A DNA stretch of 64,000 nt from Pirellulales bacterium (lineage in GTDB: Bacteria > Planctomycetota > Planctomycetia > Pirellulales > JALHPA01): contig JANRLT010000015.1 of assembly GCA_033762255.1 (NCBI GenBank), positions 21,070-85,069 of the forward strand, read 5' to 3'. The notes beneath the pieces were generated by a model. It saw only the letters and a program-made list of their open reading frames with translations. It was not told the DNA's origin and did no database searches. Positions 17,599 through 27,159 of the stretch are shown here, in pieces. The number at the start of each line of letters is the position of its first letter. Within the stretch, counting starts at the first letter, position 1. A program made the translations under genes and the position numbers.

Positions 17599-20500
17599 CT
17601 ACTCCAGCACCGCCAGCAGTTCCCCCGCTTCGACCGGCGTTCCTGGTTTGACCAGCATCTCGGCGATGCGTCCTTCCTGTTCCGCGTACAGTGTCGTTTC
17701 CATCTTCATCGCCTCCAGCGTGATCAGCTTTTGCCCCTTGGCCACCTGATCCCCCGGCTTGGCCGCGACCAAGACCACCAGCCCCGGCATGGGGGCGGCG
17801 ATTTGCTTAGGGTTATTGGGATCGGCCTTCGGCCGCTTGGTGATTTCCCCCTCCAGGGATTTATCGATGACGGTCACACTGCGCGGTTGGCCGTTCAGCT
17901 CAAAAAAGACCGTCCGGCTGCCATCGGCGTGTGGCTCGCTCACGGTCAAAAACCGCACAATCAGTGTTTTGCCCCGCTCGATTTCTAGCGTTAGCTCTTC
18001 GCCGGTTTGCTGCCCATACAAAAAATACGGCGTGGGTAGTGTGCTGGTGTCGGCATATTTTAGTACGTGCTGGCAAAAATCTTGATACACCCGCGGATAC
18101 AGCACATAGGTGATCGTTTCTTGGCTAGTTGGCGCGCGGCCCAGAATCGGTTGCAGTTTTTCCGCCGCAGCGGCCAGGTCGGCTGGCGGCAGCGATTCCC
18201 CCGGGCGGCCCGTCATCGCGGGCGTGTCTCGCAAAATCCGTTGCATCACCTGCGGCGGAAAGCCACCCGGCGGCTGGCCCATGCGTCCCCCGACTAGGTC
18301 AATCACCGACTCGGGAAAGGCAAATTCGCGGTCGGATCGCAGCAAATCCGCGCACGTCAGATTGTTTGTCACCAAAAATAGGGCCAAATCACCCACTGAT
18401 TTACTCGTGGGCGTGACTTTGACGATGTCGCCCACAAGCTGGTTAACCTCGGCATAGGCTTGGCAGACTTCTTCCCAGCGGTTGGACAATCCAAGCGCGC
18501 GGGCTTGCTCCTGCAGGTTGGTAAATTGACCGCCGGGCATTTCGTGCAGGTACAAGTCGGCGTCGCTGGCCCGCATATCGCTTTCAAAGGGGACGTAATA
18601 CTGCCGCACATCCTGCCAATAGTGGGCCAGGCGGCGAAGTTGTTCGTGGTCAACGGTGGTGGAGCGGGGCGTGTGGCGCAGGGCCTCGACCAGGGCGTTC
18701 AGGTTGGGTTGGGATGTCAAACCGCTAAACGGGGCTAGCGCTCCGTCAATGACATCCACTCCGGCGTCGGCCGCCTGCAGCAAACTGGCTCCGCTTATGC
18801 CGCTGGTGTCGTGCGTATGGAAATGGATGGGGATGCCGATTTCTTGCTTGAGTGCTGCGACCAGTTGTTTCGCGGCGTAGGGTTTGCACAGGCCCGCCAT
18901 GTCCTTGATGGCCAAAAAGTGAGCCCCCATTTTTTCTAGTTCCTTGGCCAATTCGACATAGTACTTGAGGTTATACTTGGGCCGGGCGGGATCGAGAATA
19001 TCGCCGGTGTAGCAGATCGCCGCTTCGCAGATACCGCCGTGGCGTAGGACTCCTTCCATGGCCACGCGCATGTTAGGGACCCAGTTAAGCGGGTCGAAGA
19101 TGCGAAACACGTCCATGCCCGCCTGGACGCATTCGCGGATAAAGACATCCACGACGTTGTCGGGATAATTGGTGTAGCCCACGGCGTTGCTGGCGCGCAG
19201 GAGCATCTGAAAGAGAATGTTGGGGATTTTTTCGCGTAATTGCGCCAGCCGCTGCCAGGGACATTCCTTGAGGAACCGCATACTGGTGTCAAAGGTCGCT
19301 CCTCCCCACATTTCCAGGGAAAAGAGTTGCGGGGCCATGCGGGCATACGCGTCGGCGATTTGCAGCATGTCATAGGTCCGCATGCGCGTGGCTAAGAGCG
19401 ACTGATGCGCATCGCGCATGGTGGTATCAGTGACAAAGACCTGGTCCTGCTGGCGCACCCAGGCGGCGAATTTGGCCGGGCCCAGCTTTTTTAGTTGATC
19501 ACGGGTCCCTGACGCGGGAGTAACCGTGGCGTCGTATGTCGGCAAGCGCGCGGGATCGCGAAAGGTCGCCCGGGGACGGTCCTTGACCAGGCTGTTGCCA
19601 TTGACGATCACCTCGCCCAGAAACTGTAGGAGTTTGGTCGCGCGGTCCTTGCGGGAAGTAAACTGAAACAGTTCGGGGGTTTCGTCGATAAACCGGGTGG
19701 TGCACTGGCCAGCTAAAAATTTGGGATTCAGGATCAGATTGACTAGGAATGGCACATTGGTTTTTACGCCCCGGACGCGAAATTCTTGCAGACAGCGTTC
19801 CATTCGGCGGGCGGATTCCTCAAGAGTGCGGCCCCGGGCGCAGACCTTGACCAAGAGCGAATCATAATAAGGAGTCACAAGTGCGCCGCTAAACGCCGTC
19901 CCGGCGTCCAGGCGAATGCCCAACCCGCTAGCGGAACGATAAGCAGTCATTCGGCCATAATCCGGCACAAACCGGTTTTCGGGATCTTCGGTCGTGACGC
20001 GGCATTGAATGCAAAAACCGCTAGTCTGTATGGCTCCCTGATTCCCCAGGCCAATCGCGGGATCGGATAGTTTTAGCCCCTGCGCTACCAAGATTTGCGT
20101 GCGGACAATATCCAGGCCGGTCACTTCCTCGGTCACGGTATGTTCCACCTGAATGCGGGGATTGACCTCGATAAAGTAAAACTGATTAGTGTCGGCATCG
20201 ACCAGGAATTCCACCGTTCCCGCGTTTTGATATTTTACCGCCCGGCCAATCGCCAGCGCGGCGTCGCATAGTTGCTTCCGCAGGTTTGAATCCAGATTGG
20301 GGGCGGGGGCGATTTCGACCACCTTTTGATGCCGCCGCTGCAGCGTGCAATCCCGTTCCCAAAGGTGCACCAGATTGCCGTGCGCATCCCCCATGATTTG
20401 GACTTCGATGTGTCGTGCCCGGGCGACAAACTTTTCCAAAAAGACATCCCCGCTGCCAAACGCGGCGTTTGCCTCGCGTTGGGCGCTTTCAAGTTGCGGA

Positions 20501-21042
20501 GCCAGTTCCGCGGCGGTCTGCACGATCCGCATGCCGCGCCCGCCGCCGCCATGCGCCGCCTTTAACATGATGGGGTAGCCCAGCCCGTCGGCCAGTTGGG
20601 TTGCTTCGGCCAGGTCCTTAACCGGGGAAGAACTGCCAGCTAGGATCGGCACGTTGGCCAGGCGGGCAATATCCCGCGCGGCGGTTTTGTCCCCCAGCTT
20701 TTGCAGGGACTCCAGCTTGGGTCCGACAAAGATAATGCCATTGGCGTCGCAAGCGCGGCGCAATTCGGGATTTTCGCTGAGGAAACCATAACCGGGGTGA
20801 ATGGCGTCGATCTGGTGCGCTTTGCAGATCGCCATGATTCCCGGTATGTCCAGGTAGGCGCGGATCGGCTCCCCCGCCTTGCCGATTAAGTACGATTCAT
20901 CGGCCTTGAAACGATGCAGCGCGTAGCGATCCTCGTGGGAATAAATAGCCACCGTCCGAATGCCCAGCTCGTGGGCGGTGCGAAAGACGCGAATGGCGAT
21001 CTCGCTACGATTGGCAACCAGCAGTTTGCGAATAGTGGGCAT
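17599..21042 (-). CDS. pyc: Pyruvate carboxylase
   Basis: An 1147-aa biotin enzyme that carboxylates pyruvate to oxaloacetate for anaplerosis. All parts are present in one chain. The biotin carboxylase domain starts at KLLVANRSEIAIRVFRTAHE and has the ATP-grasp motif HGGGGRGMRIV near residue 166. The carboxyltransferase domain begins VTDTTMRDAHQSLLATRMRT near 539, with metal-site His in HFHTHDTSG. The C-terminal biotinyl domain has the target lysine in LEAMKMET near 1112. ATG 21042 (MPTIRKLLVAN) gives the normal length; the frame extends 22 codons further upstream but those residues are unlikely to be translated. Confidence 0.97.
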   Translation of the reverse strand: MPTIRKLLVANRSEIAIRVFRTAHELGIRTVAIYSHEDRYALHRFKADESYLIGKAGEPIRAYLDIPGIMAICKAHQIDAIHPGYGFLSENPELRRACDANGIIFVGPKLESLQKLGDKTAARDIARLANVPILAGSSSPVKDLAEATQLADGLGYPIMLKAAHGGGGRGMRIVQTAAELAPQLESAQREANAAFGSGDVFLEKFVARARHIEVQIMGDAHGNLVHLWERDCTLQRRHQKVVEIAPAPNLDSNLRKQLCDAALAIGRAVKYQNAGTVEFLVDADTNQFYFIEVNPRIQVEHTVTEEVTGLDIVRTQILVAQGLKLSDPAIGLGNQGAIQTSGFCIQCRVTTEDPENRFVPDYGRMTAYRSASGLGIRLDAGTAFSGALVTPYYDSLLVKVCARGRTLEESARRMERCLQEFRVRGVKTNVPFLVNLILNPKFLAGQCTTRFIDETPELFQFTSRKDRATKLLQFLGEVIVNGNSLVKDRPRATFRDPARLPTYDATVTPASGTRDQLKKLGPAKFAAWVRQQDQVFVTDTTMRDAHQSLLATRMRTYDMLQIADAYARMAPQLFSLEMWGGATFDTSMRFLKECPWQRLAQLREKIPNILFQMLLRASNAVGYTNYPDNVVDVFIRECVQAGMDVFRIFDPLNWVPNMRVAMEGVLRHGGICEAAICYTGDILDPARPKYNLKYYVELAKELEKMGAHFLAIKDMAGLCKPYAAKQLVAALKQEIGIPIHFHTHDTSGISGASLLQAADAGVDVIDGALAPFSGLTSQPNLNALVEALRHTPRSTTVDHEQLRRLAHYWQDVRQYYVPFESDMRASDADLYLHEMPGGQFTNLQEQARALGLSNRWEEVCQAYAEVNQLVGDIVKVTPTSKSVGDLALFLVTNNLTCADLLRSDREFAFPESVIDLVGGRMGQPPGGFPPQVMQRILRDTPAMTGRPGESLPPADLAAAAEKLQPILGRAPTSQETITYVLYPRVYQDFCQHVLKYADTSTLPTPYFLYGQQTGEELTLEIERGKTLIVRFLTVSEPHADGSRTVFFELNGQPRSVTVIDKSLEGEITKRPKADPNNPKQIAAPMPGLVVLVAAKPGDQVAKGQKLITLEAMKMETTLYAEQEGRIAEMLVKPGTPVEAGELLAVLE

Positions 21043-21190
21043 AGTCTGCGCGCGGAAGGGAATTGCGGGTGCGGTGAAAACTCGGGCCAAACGGGCAACA
21101 TATTCCATAGTGCGCCCTGGGCCACATTATGGGGGATGCCGCGAAAATTAGGAATAGAGGGGGGGCGGGGAAGATCGCGGAGTCTAATTA

Positions 21191-21214
21191 CAAAGCCGCC
21201 GATGGTATCGGCGG
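21191..21214. repeat. Dispersed palindrome, family A
   Basis: CAAAGCCGCCGAT..ATCGGCGG between tsaB and pyc, in the opposite orientation to the copies at 3293 and 54659. The core is the inverted repeat CCGCCGAT/ATCGGCGG. Confidence 0.7.
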
Positions 21215-21302
21215 AGGTTTATTCGAGGTAATTCATACCAATTATAATTTCCTAGCAGGCAAAGCACTGCTGTAAATGACAGCTGTTGCGCCCTCTTTTC
21301 CC

Positions 21303-22010
21303 CTACCGCCGGGCTTCTTCCGCGTAACTGGGCCGCATATAGAGCGGTAAGAGTTGGAAGGGATCTTCGGTTTCGCCACGCGCATGTCGGGCCACCACTA
21401 GTTTGCCGATGGTTGTTGCGGAGGGGAGCCAGGTCTCCGCGGGAGCCGGGGTTATCCCATTCGGTAACACCACATCGGGGCGTGACAGAACCGACCCTGC
21501 CGCCACCGTTCCCGGGGATAAATGATCCAGCCAAGCTGCAATCGATAGCAGTTGCGGCTCTTTTTCATTGCCAAGGATTGCCCATGCGCTACCGGATAAA
21601 TGATAAGTTGCCTGAAAAACTTGTTGCCGCAGGGCGTCAATTGCCACGGAGATGGCGGAAGAGTCTGATTTGCCTGACTGTTTCAAATGGTCAGCCACTT
21701 GCGTCGCAATGGCGTCAGTGGTTAACACCCCCAGCACGGGAATGCGCAATCCATAGGCCAGCGTCTTGGCCAGGGTCACTCCAATCCGCAAACCCGTAAA
21801 CGACCCCGGTCCCGTGGCAACGGCCAGCAAATCCAGACTAGCGGATCGCCAGCCGAGTTGTTGTAGCAATCGATCAATCGCCGGAGCCAGGGTTATCCCG
21901 CTAGGAGGCCGCAATGGTAACACCAACGAATCTTGGACCTGATCTCCGACCAGACAGGCGATCGAACCGGGAGGATGGGAAGTTTCTACTGCAAGGGTGC
22001 GAAGCGACAT
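21303..22010 (-). CDS. tsaB: tRNA threonylcarbamoyladenosine synthesis protein TsaB
   Basis: A 235-aa ASKHA-fold protein that partners TsaD and TsaE in making the t6A modification at position 37 of ANN-decoding tRNAs. The N-terminus LRTLAVETSHPPGSIACLVG and the hallmark ATGPGSFTGLRIGVTLAKTL near residue 65 are clear. The C-terminal half is variable, as usual. It ends PSYAEEARR, typical of the family. It is divergent from the amide hydrolase gene and lies upstream of pyc on the same strand, with no functional link evident. TsaD and TsaE are not in the window. Confidence 0.92.
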   Translation of the reverse strand: MSLRTLAVETSHPPGSIACLVGDQVQDSLVLPLRPPSGITLAPAIDRLLQQLGWRSASLDLLAVATGPGSFTGLRIGVTLAKTLAYGLRIPVLGVLTTDAIATQVADHLKQSGKSDSSAISVAIDALRQQVFQATYHLSGSAWAILGNEKEPQLLSIAAWLDHLSPGTVAAGSVLSRPDVVLPNGITPAPAETWLPSATTIGKLVVARHARGETEDPFQLLPLYMRPSYAEEARR

Positions 22011-22249
22011 GGTCGAAAGGGTTGGGTGCGGTCCGACGCGAAGGAAAGATGTCAGCGGGGGGGATCAATCGGTGGAAAGAAATTGATAAAGTCGGGGAAG
22101 GAGGAGTAGGATGAAAAGCATAAAATGGTATAAGATGAACAATAGAATGGTCGGATCGCGGTTACTTTCAGTGTAGCGACCCGCGCCCCCGCTGGCCAAG
22201 CATGTTTAAGCCGATTTCTAGAACAACCATTCCCTGACCAAACTCACCA

Positions 22250-23293
22250 ATGCGCTCGCTACTTTTTTATTTTGTGTTGATATCCGGCATTGCTTTTAGT
22301 GATTCGCTCGCGCGGTCATGTTCGCGGGTGTTATGGAATGACAATGGTCGGATCACGTTGGTGGGACGCAACATGGATTGGTTTGAGGACTTAAAAAGCA
22401 ATATCTGGCAGCTTCCGCGGGGAATGCGGCGGAACGGTCTTACACCCCAAAATCCGCTTGCCTGGACCAGCAAATATGGCAGCGTGGTGATCACGGCCTA
22501 TGACTCGGCGACGGCCGATGGTATCAACGAAGCCGGCTTGGCCGCCCATATGTTGTATTTGCCCGAGACCAAAACCGCCCCCCGGGACGAAAAAATCCCG
22601 GGCCTGTCCATTAGTCTTTGGCTGCAATATTATTTGGACAATTTTGCCACGGTTACAGAAGCGGTCGATTCCTTTGAGAAACAACCATATCAACTGCAGA
22701 TGGCCGTGGAGCCGGGCAGCGGCAAGGCGGGAACCATTCACATCGCCCTGAACGATGGGACGGGGGATTCGGCAATTTTGGAATGCATCGACGGAAAAAT
22801 TGTGATTTATCACAGCCGTGAATATGTGGTGATGACCAATCAACCCACCTTTGATAAGCAATTGGAAAATCTGCGTCAGTATCGGGGTTTTGGCGGGGAA
22901 AAACGGCTGCCGGGAACCCATGAGCCAGCGGATCGATTTGTGCGCGGGGCATATTATGTAAAAAATCTTCCCCGCCCCCAAACCGACCGCGAAGCCATTG
23001 CCGCTTTATTAAGCGTGATGCGGAATGTTTCCGCTCCCTTTGGCATCGCCGATCCCGAGCGTCCCAATGTCTCTACCACGATTTGGCGCACGATTACCGA
23101 TTTGGATCATCGAGTGCTCTATTTTGACAGCGTGCTTAGTCCGCAAATATTTTGGATCAGCCTGGGCAAGCTGGATTTTTCAGCCGGCCAGCCCGTGCGC
23201 AAGCTAACGGTCGTGGACAACTATGACTTGCAAGGCGAAGTGTCCGGCCAGTTTGTTCCCGCTCCCATGTTTGAATTTTTGTGCCCGGAATAA
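22250..23293 (+). CDS. Linear amide C-N hydrolase (choloylglycine hydrolase family)
   Basis: A 347-aa exported Ntn hydrolase related to penicillin V acylase and bile salt hydrolase. The signal peptide (LLFYFVLISGIAFSDSLA) ends just before RSCSRVLWNDN. Removal of the leader would expose Cys as the N-terminal nucleophile, as known for this family. Other expected residues are visible: Arg-Asn-Met-Asp in VGRNMDWFED, and the Asn-Glu-Ala-Gly-Leu segment DGINEAGLAAHML. The natural substrate (N-acyl homoserine lactones, acyl amides or beta-lactams) cannot be decided from sequence. It stands alone between tsaB and a metallophosphoesterase gene. Confidence 0.9.
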   Translation: MRSLLFYFVLISGIAFSDSLARSCSRVLWNDNGRITLVGRNMDWFEDLKSNIWQLPRGMRRNGLTPQNPLAWTSKYGSVVITAYDSATADGINEAGLAAHMLYLPETKTAPRDEKIPGLSISLWLQYYLDNFATVTEAVDSFEKQPYQLQMAVEPGSGKAGTIHIALNDGTGDSAILECIDGKIVIYHSREYVVMTNQPTFDKQLENLRQYRGFGGEKRLPGTHEPADRFVRGAYYVKNLPRPQTDREAIAALLSVMRNVSAPFGIADPERPNVSTTIWRTITDLDHRVLYFDSVLSPQIFWISLGKLDFSAGQPVRKLTVVDNYDLQGEVSGQFVPAPMFEFLCPE

Positions 23294-23620
23294 GGGTGGC
23301 ATTTTTTCGGCTTTTTTTTAGGGATAAATCGAGGTCAGTCGCCATGCACGGAGCCATTATTTCGCTTTGCCATGCTGGCCACTTCCCGTTCAGGAGGAAT
23401 CTGCGGCTTTTGACCTTTGTTTTTTGGAGTTTTCAGTCGCTTTTTTGGCCAAAATCCCCATTCCGCGACGTATATCAGCGTACAATTTGGGGAATCTTGC
23501 CGTTTTTCCTTTCCAGCTAGGCTAACTGCGGTAAATATCCTAAAATAGTCAGTTTTACCCGGACGCGGGCTATTATTTCGCCTCCCTCGGTTTTAACATT
23601 TGTCGCATAACGGACCCCCT
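23294..23620. other. Intergenic gap before metallophosphoesterase gene
   Basis: 327 bp with T-rich stretches on the plus strand (23311-23325 and 23410-23450) and no convincing reading frame or RNA gene. A promoter for the downstream gene is expected here, but no clean pair of boxes was identified. Confidence 0.4.
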
Positions 23621-24373
23621 GTGAAACGCGCTTTGATCAGTGACGTACATGGCAATTTAGAAGCCCTGGAGGCTGTGCTGGCGGACATTCGCGCGCAAGG
23701 AATTGACGAAATTTTTTGTCTCGGCGATATCATTGGCTATGGCCCCAATCCCTGTGAGTGCGTCGATAAGGTGATGAAGCACTGTCGGATCACCATCTTG
23801 GGAAATCATGACCAGGGGGCGTTGTTTGATCCGGATGGTTTTAACAAAAACGCCGAACGGGCGATCTTTTGGACGCGCGAGCAACTGGAATCATCCCGCG
23901 TCAATATTGAAAATCGCAGCCTTCGCTGGGAGTTTTTAGGGGAATTGCCCCGCAGTCACCGGGAAAACGGCTTTTTATTTGTGCATGGGTCGCCCCGCAA
24001 TCCGTTAAATGAATACGTCTTTCCCGAAGACGTTTACATGACCAAAAAAATGGAAAAGCTCTTTTCCTTGATTGAAAAGACCTGCTTTCAGGGGCATACC
24101 CATGTGCCGGGTATCTTTACCCAAAGCCTGAATTTCATCAGCCCCGAGGAAGTGAATTACCGATACCCCCTCCCCGCCGAAAAGATCATGGTCAATGTTG
24201 GCTCGGTAGGCCAGCCGCGCGACGGAGACCGCCGGGCCTGTTATGTGATCTTAGAAGACAACCTGATCACCTTTCGTCGGATTGATTACCCTGCGGAAGA
24301 AACCCGTGCAAAAATATATAATATCCCCGATTTGGACAATAACTTGGGGGATCGGCTCCTCTCGGGCCGCTAA
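23621..24373 (+). CDS. Metallophosphoesterase (YfcE/MJ0936-like)
   Basis: A 250-aa calcineurin-like phosphoesterase. The five metal-binding blocks are readable: SDVHGN at residues 6-11, [25 protein letters not shown] and FQGHTHVPG. This layout (GNHD followed by a GHTH near the C-terminal end) matches the diadenosine tetraphosphatase/phosphodiesterase-like group. The start is taken as GTG 23621 ([12 protein letters not shown]), because it places the first metal motif at the usual distance; a TTG seven codons upstream is in frame. The substrate is unknown and the protein is cytosolic. Confidence 0.88.
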   Translation: MKRALISDVHGNLEALEAVLADIRAQGIDEIFCLGDIIGYGPNPCECVDKVMKHCRITILGNHDQGALFDPDGFNKNAERAIFWTREQLESSRVNIENRSLRWEFLGELPRSHRENGFLFVHGSPRNPLNEYVFPEDVYMTKKMEKLFSLIEKTCFQGHTHVPGIFTQSLNFISPEEVNYRYPLPAEKIMVNVGSVGQPRDGDRRACYVILEDNLITFRRIDYPAEETRAKIYNIPDLDNNLGDRLLSGR

Positions 24374-24616
24374 GTTTTACCTTTATTTCCCGCTGGTGAC
24401 AGTTCGCCCGGGCGTGGCTCAATCGCTGGTAGCTGGCCAATTTTTCCTTCCAGGGGGCGAATAAACCCTACTGCAAGTTTGTAATTTGGCCTGCCGAACC
24501 CCCCCGTGAATGGATAAAATTAGTTTTAGAGGTGGCATCACGCCTCTGAATGGAATTCTGTTAATAGTGGAATCCCATAACACCCACGCAGCCAATTCTC
24601 TTTGGAAAATTCCCCA

Positions 24617-27106
24617 GTGGATCGACGGTTTATCTTATTTTTGACGATCAGTTTTGCGATCTTGATCACCAGCCAGGCGCTCAATCGGTGGCTGTATCCC
24701 CCGAAAGATCCCCCCCCCGTCAAAAAAATCGCCAAGAATGGTAAAAATGACCCCGCCAAAGGCCAACCGGCTAAGGGGGCGGAGAAAAACGGCCCCGGTG
24801 ATAATCCGGCCCTGCCTGCCAATCCCGCCGTGGACGACGATCCGGCGCGGGCCGAGGCCAAGCCGCGGGACATCGTCCCCGCCGCCTGGTATAGCCTGGG
24901 TGGGATGGACGAAAAACACCGTTTGCATGTCACACTGACCAATCGGGGGGCGGCGATCGAACGGGTCGAAATTCCCAGTATGGTCAATTTAGAAGATCAC
25001 TTGGCCTTTGGCATGACCAAGGCCGGCCCCAACGGCGAAAAATTCTTTTGGAATCGCGCGGCCTACGTGGGGACGATTACTCCCACTCCCGCCCAGCCCG
25101 CCGGGGTAACTGTCAACACCGTCAGCGCGGGGACGCCCGCGGCACGGGCCGGATTGCAGGTTGGCGACGTGATCCGCACGGTCAAGACCGATAGCCTGGA
25201 ATTTGCCATACGCGGCGTGGTGGACTGGAATCACGCCCTGCAGCAAATCCGTCCCGAAACGGTCATCACGCTGGAGATTTTGCGCAAGAACATGGCGGGA
25301 GAGCCTACCCCGCAAACCGTGCTGGTCAATTCCGTCTGGTCCCCCGTGCAGGTCATTCGCCCTGAATGGAAAAACCATCCCTTGACCGTGGTCGAGGCGG
25401 GTAAGCACGATCCCTACTCATTAAACATGCGCCTGGCCGAATTGGACGGCCAGCAACTGGAAGAACCAATCGCCGAAGCCGTCGATAATTCCCTTCCCCC
25501 CAAGAATTTCAAGCTGGAGTTGGCGGGCGCGGAATTGAGCCAGGTCTATTGGCAAGGCCGCCAGGTCAACGAGAACGAAGTGGAATTTACCACGGAATTG
25601 CCCGCTAGCCGCATTCGGGCGATCAAACGTTATCGTTTAACCCCCGCCGAACCGGGAAAGCCCGCGGGATACCTGTTGCGGGTCGAGGTGGCGTTTGAAA
25701 ATCTGGACAATGCGCCGCATGTGCTGGCCTATCAATTGCTGGGTCCCAATAGCCTTACCATCGAGGGATGGTGGTACGCGTTTAAAAATCGGATTTCGAC
25801 GGACATGTGGCAGGGGATTGGGCTGCGGGACATGGCCTGGAGTTTTGAGAATTCGGCGGCCAGGCTGGTTGGCTCGTTGGATATTGTGAATAAAAAAGCG
25901 CTGAATGTCTGGAAAAGCGAGGATGAAGCCGCGCTGGTGTATGCCGGGTGCGACTGTCAGTATTTTGCCGCGGTGCTGATCCCCCGGCGGGCCGGGGCGG
26001 CCCCCTGGTTAGCGCGGATTGAACCAGCGCTCGTGGGGGATGTGCCAATCCCCGATGAAAAAAAGCTGGCCAATGTGACCGCGCTGCTGACGTCCAATCA
26101 ACTTAAGCTTCCCCCCGGGCAGACCGTGACTCACGCGTATGACCTGTTTGTGGGGCCAAAAAAGTCCGAATTACTCGCCCAGGTGCAGTCCGACCCGGTG
26201 GCGGCGGATGCCGAGCCCACATCCCTTTCCGGTTTGTTTTATTTAGGCTGGATGATCTTTGCGATCCCCGCGTCGCTGATGCTTTGGATATTGCACTTTT
26301 TTCACACGCTAATTCCCAATTATGGCGTCAATATCGTGATGCTGACCATATTGGTCCGTTCGTGCATGTTTCCGCTAAGCAAAAAGCAGGCCCTCTCCGC
26401 GCAAAAGATGCAGGAAATCCAGCCCGAGATGAACCGGCTAAAGGAAAAATACAAGGACAACCGCGAAGAACAGGGAAAAAAGCTGCAAGAATTGTTTCGC
26501 AAGCACAATTACAATCCTTTTGGCGGATGCCTGCTCGCTTTTGTCCAGTTGCCGATTTTTATGGGCCTGTACCGGGCCTTGATGATTGATCCGGAGCTGC
26601 GCGGCGCGCCCCTGTTTGGTGAGTCGATCTACTGGTGCAGCAACCTGAGCGCGCCGGACATGCTGTGGAACTGGGAGCCCTATTTGCCTCTGTTCCTGTC
26701 TAGTCCGCATGGTTACCTGGGGCCATTTTTGAATATATTGCCGCTGATCACGGTGTCGCTATTTGTCATTCAACAAAAGGCGATCTTACCGCCGCCAACC
26801 GATGAGCAATCGGCCATGCAGCAAAAAATGATGAAGTACATGACGATCCTCATGGGCTTTTTATTTTATAATGTTCCTAGTGGGCTCTGCCTGTACTTTA
26901 TTGCTTCCAGTTGTTGGAGCATGGTCGAACGCAAAGTGATCAAGAACATGACGGGCTATCATCCCGGCCAGGCGGCTCCGACATCTGAAAAAAAAATGGC
27001 GGAGACTGCGACCCCCGGTAAAAACGGCCAGGCCAATGGTACGACCAATGGCGCCCTGGGAGGCCAGCGAAAAGATAAAAAGAAAAAGCAACGCGATAAT
27101 CGGTAG
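24617..27106 (+). CDS. yidC: Membrane protein insertase YidC with inserted PDZ-like domain
   Basis: An 829-aa inner-membrane insertase that helps insert membrane proteins with or without SecYEG. An N-terminal helix (RRFILFLTISFAILITSQAL) is followed by a Lys/Pro linker. The large periplasmic domain contains, at about residues 150-228, a PDZ-like unit: GVTVNTVSAGTPAARAGLQV, GDVIRTV, and a strand ending ETVITLEILRKN. The C-terminal Oxa1 core starts near residue 540, with the conserved Arg in TILVRSCMFPLSKKQ and five helices, and ends in a basic tail (KDKKKKQRDNR) suited to ribosome contact. GTG 24617 is preferred to TTG 24602. Most bacterial YidC are 500-600 aa; the extra length is the linker and the PDZ-like insertion. 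Confidence 0.93.
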   Translation: MDRRFILFLTISFAILITSQALNRWLYPPKDPPPVKKIAKNGKNDPAKGQPAKGAEKNGPGDNPALPANPAVDDDPARAEAKPRDIVPAAWYSLGGMDEKHRLHVTLTNRGAAIERVEIPSMVNLEDHLAFGMTKAGPNGEKFFWNRAAYVGTITPTPAQPAGVTVNTVSAGTPAARAGLQVGDVIRTVKTDSLEFAIRGVVDWNHALQQIRPETVITLEILRKNMAGEPTPQTVLVNSVWSPVQVIRPEWKNHPLTVVEAGKHDPYSLNMRLAELDGQQLEEPIAEAVDNSLPPKNFKLELAGAELSQVYWQGRQVNENEVEFTTELPASRIRAIKRYRLTPAEPGKPAGYLLRVEVAFENLDNAPHVLAYQLLGPNSLTIEGWWYAFKNRISTDMWQGIGLRDMAWSFENSAARLVGSLDIVNKKALNVWKSEDEAALVYAGCDCQYFAAVLIPRRAGAAPWLARIEPALVGDVPIPDEKKLANVTALLTSNQLKLPPGQTVTHAYDLFVGPKKSELLAQVQSDPVAADAEPTSLSGLFYLGWMIFAIPASLMLWILHFFHTLIPNYGVNIVMLTILVRSCMFPLSKKQALSAQKMQEIQPEMNRLKEKYKDNREEQGKKLQELFRKHNYNPFGGCLLAFVQLPIFMGLYRALMIDPELRGAPLFGESIYWCSNLSAPDMLWNWEPYLPLFLSSPHGYLGPFLNILPLITVSLFVIQQKAILPPPTDEQSAMQQKMMKYMTILMGFLFYNVPSGLCLYFIASSCWSMVERKVIKNMTGYHPGQAAPTSEKKMAETATPGKNGQANGTTNGALGGQRKDKKKKQRDNR

Positions 27107-27159
27107 TGGTTAGTGATGAGTGGAGAGTGGTTAGTAGGGGGCAGAGACTCAATTATCCC

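Noticed and set aside
24406..24470. tRNA-like stretch (GCCCGGGCGTGGCTCAAT and later GGGCGAATAAACCC)
   Set aside because: The D-arm and anticodon stem do not pair, and no acceptor stem closes; chance resemblance.
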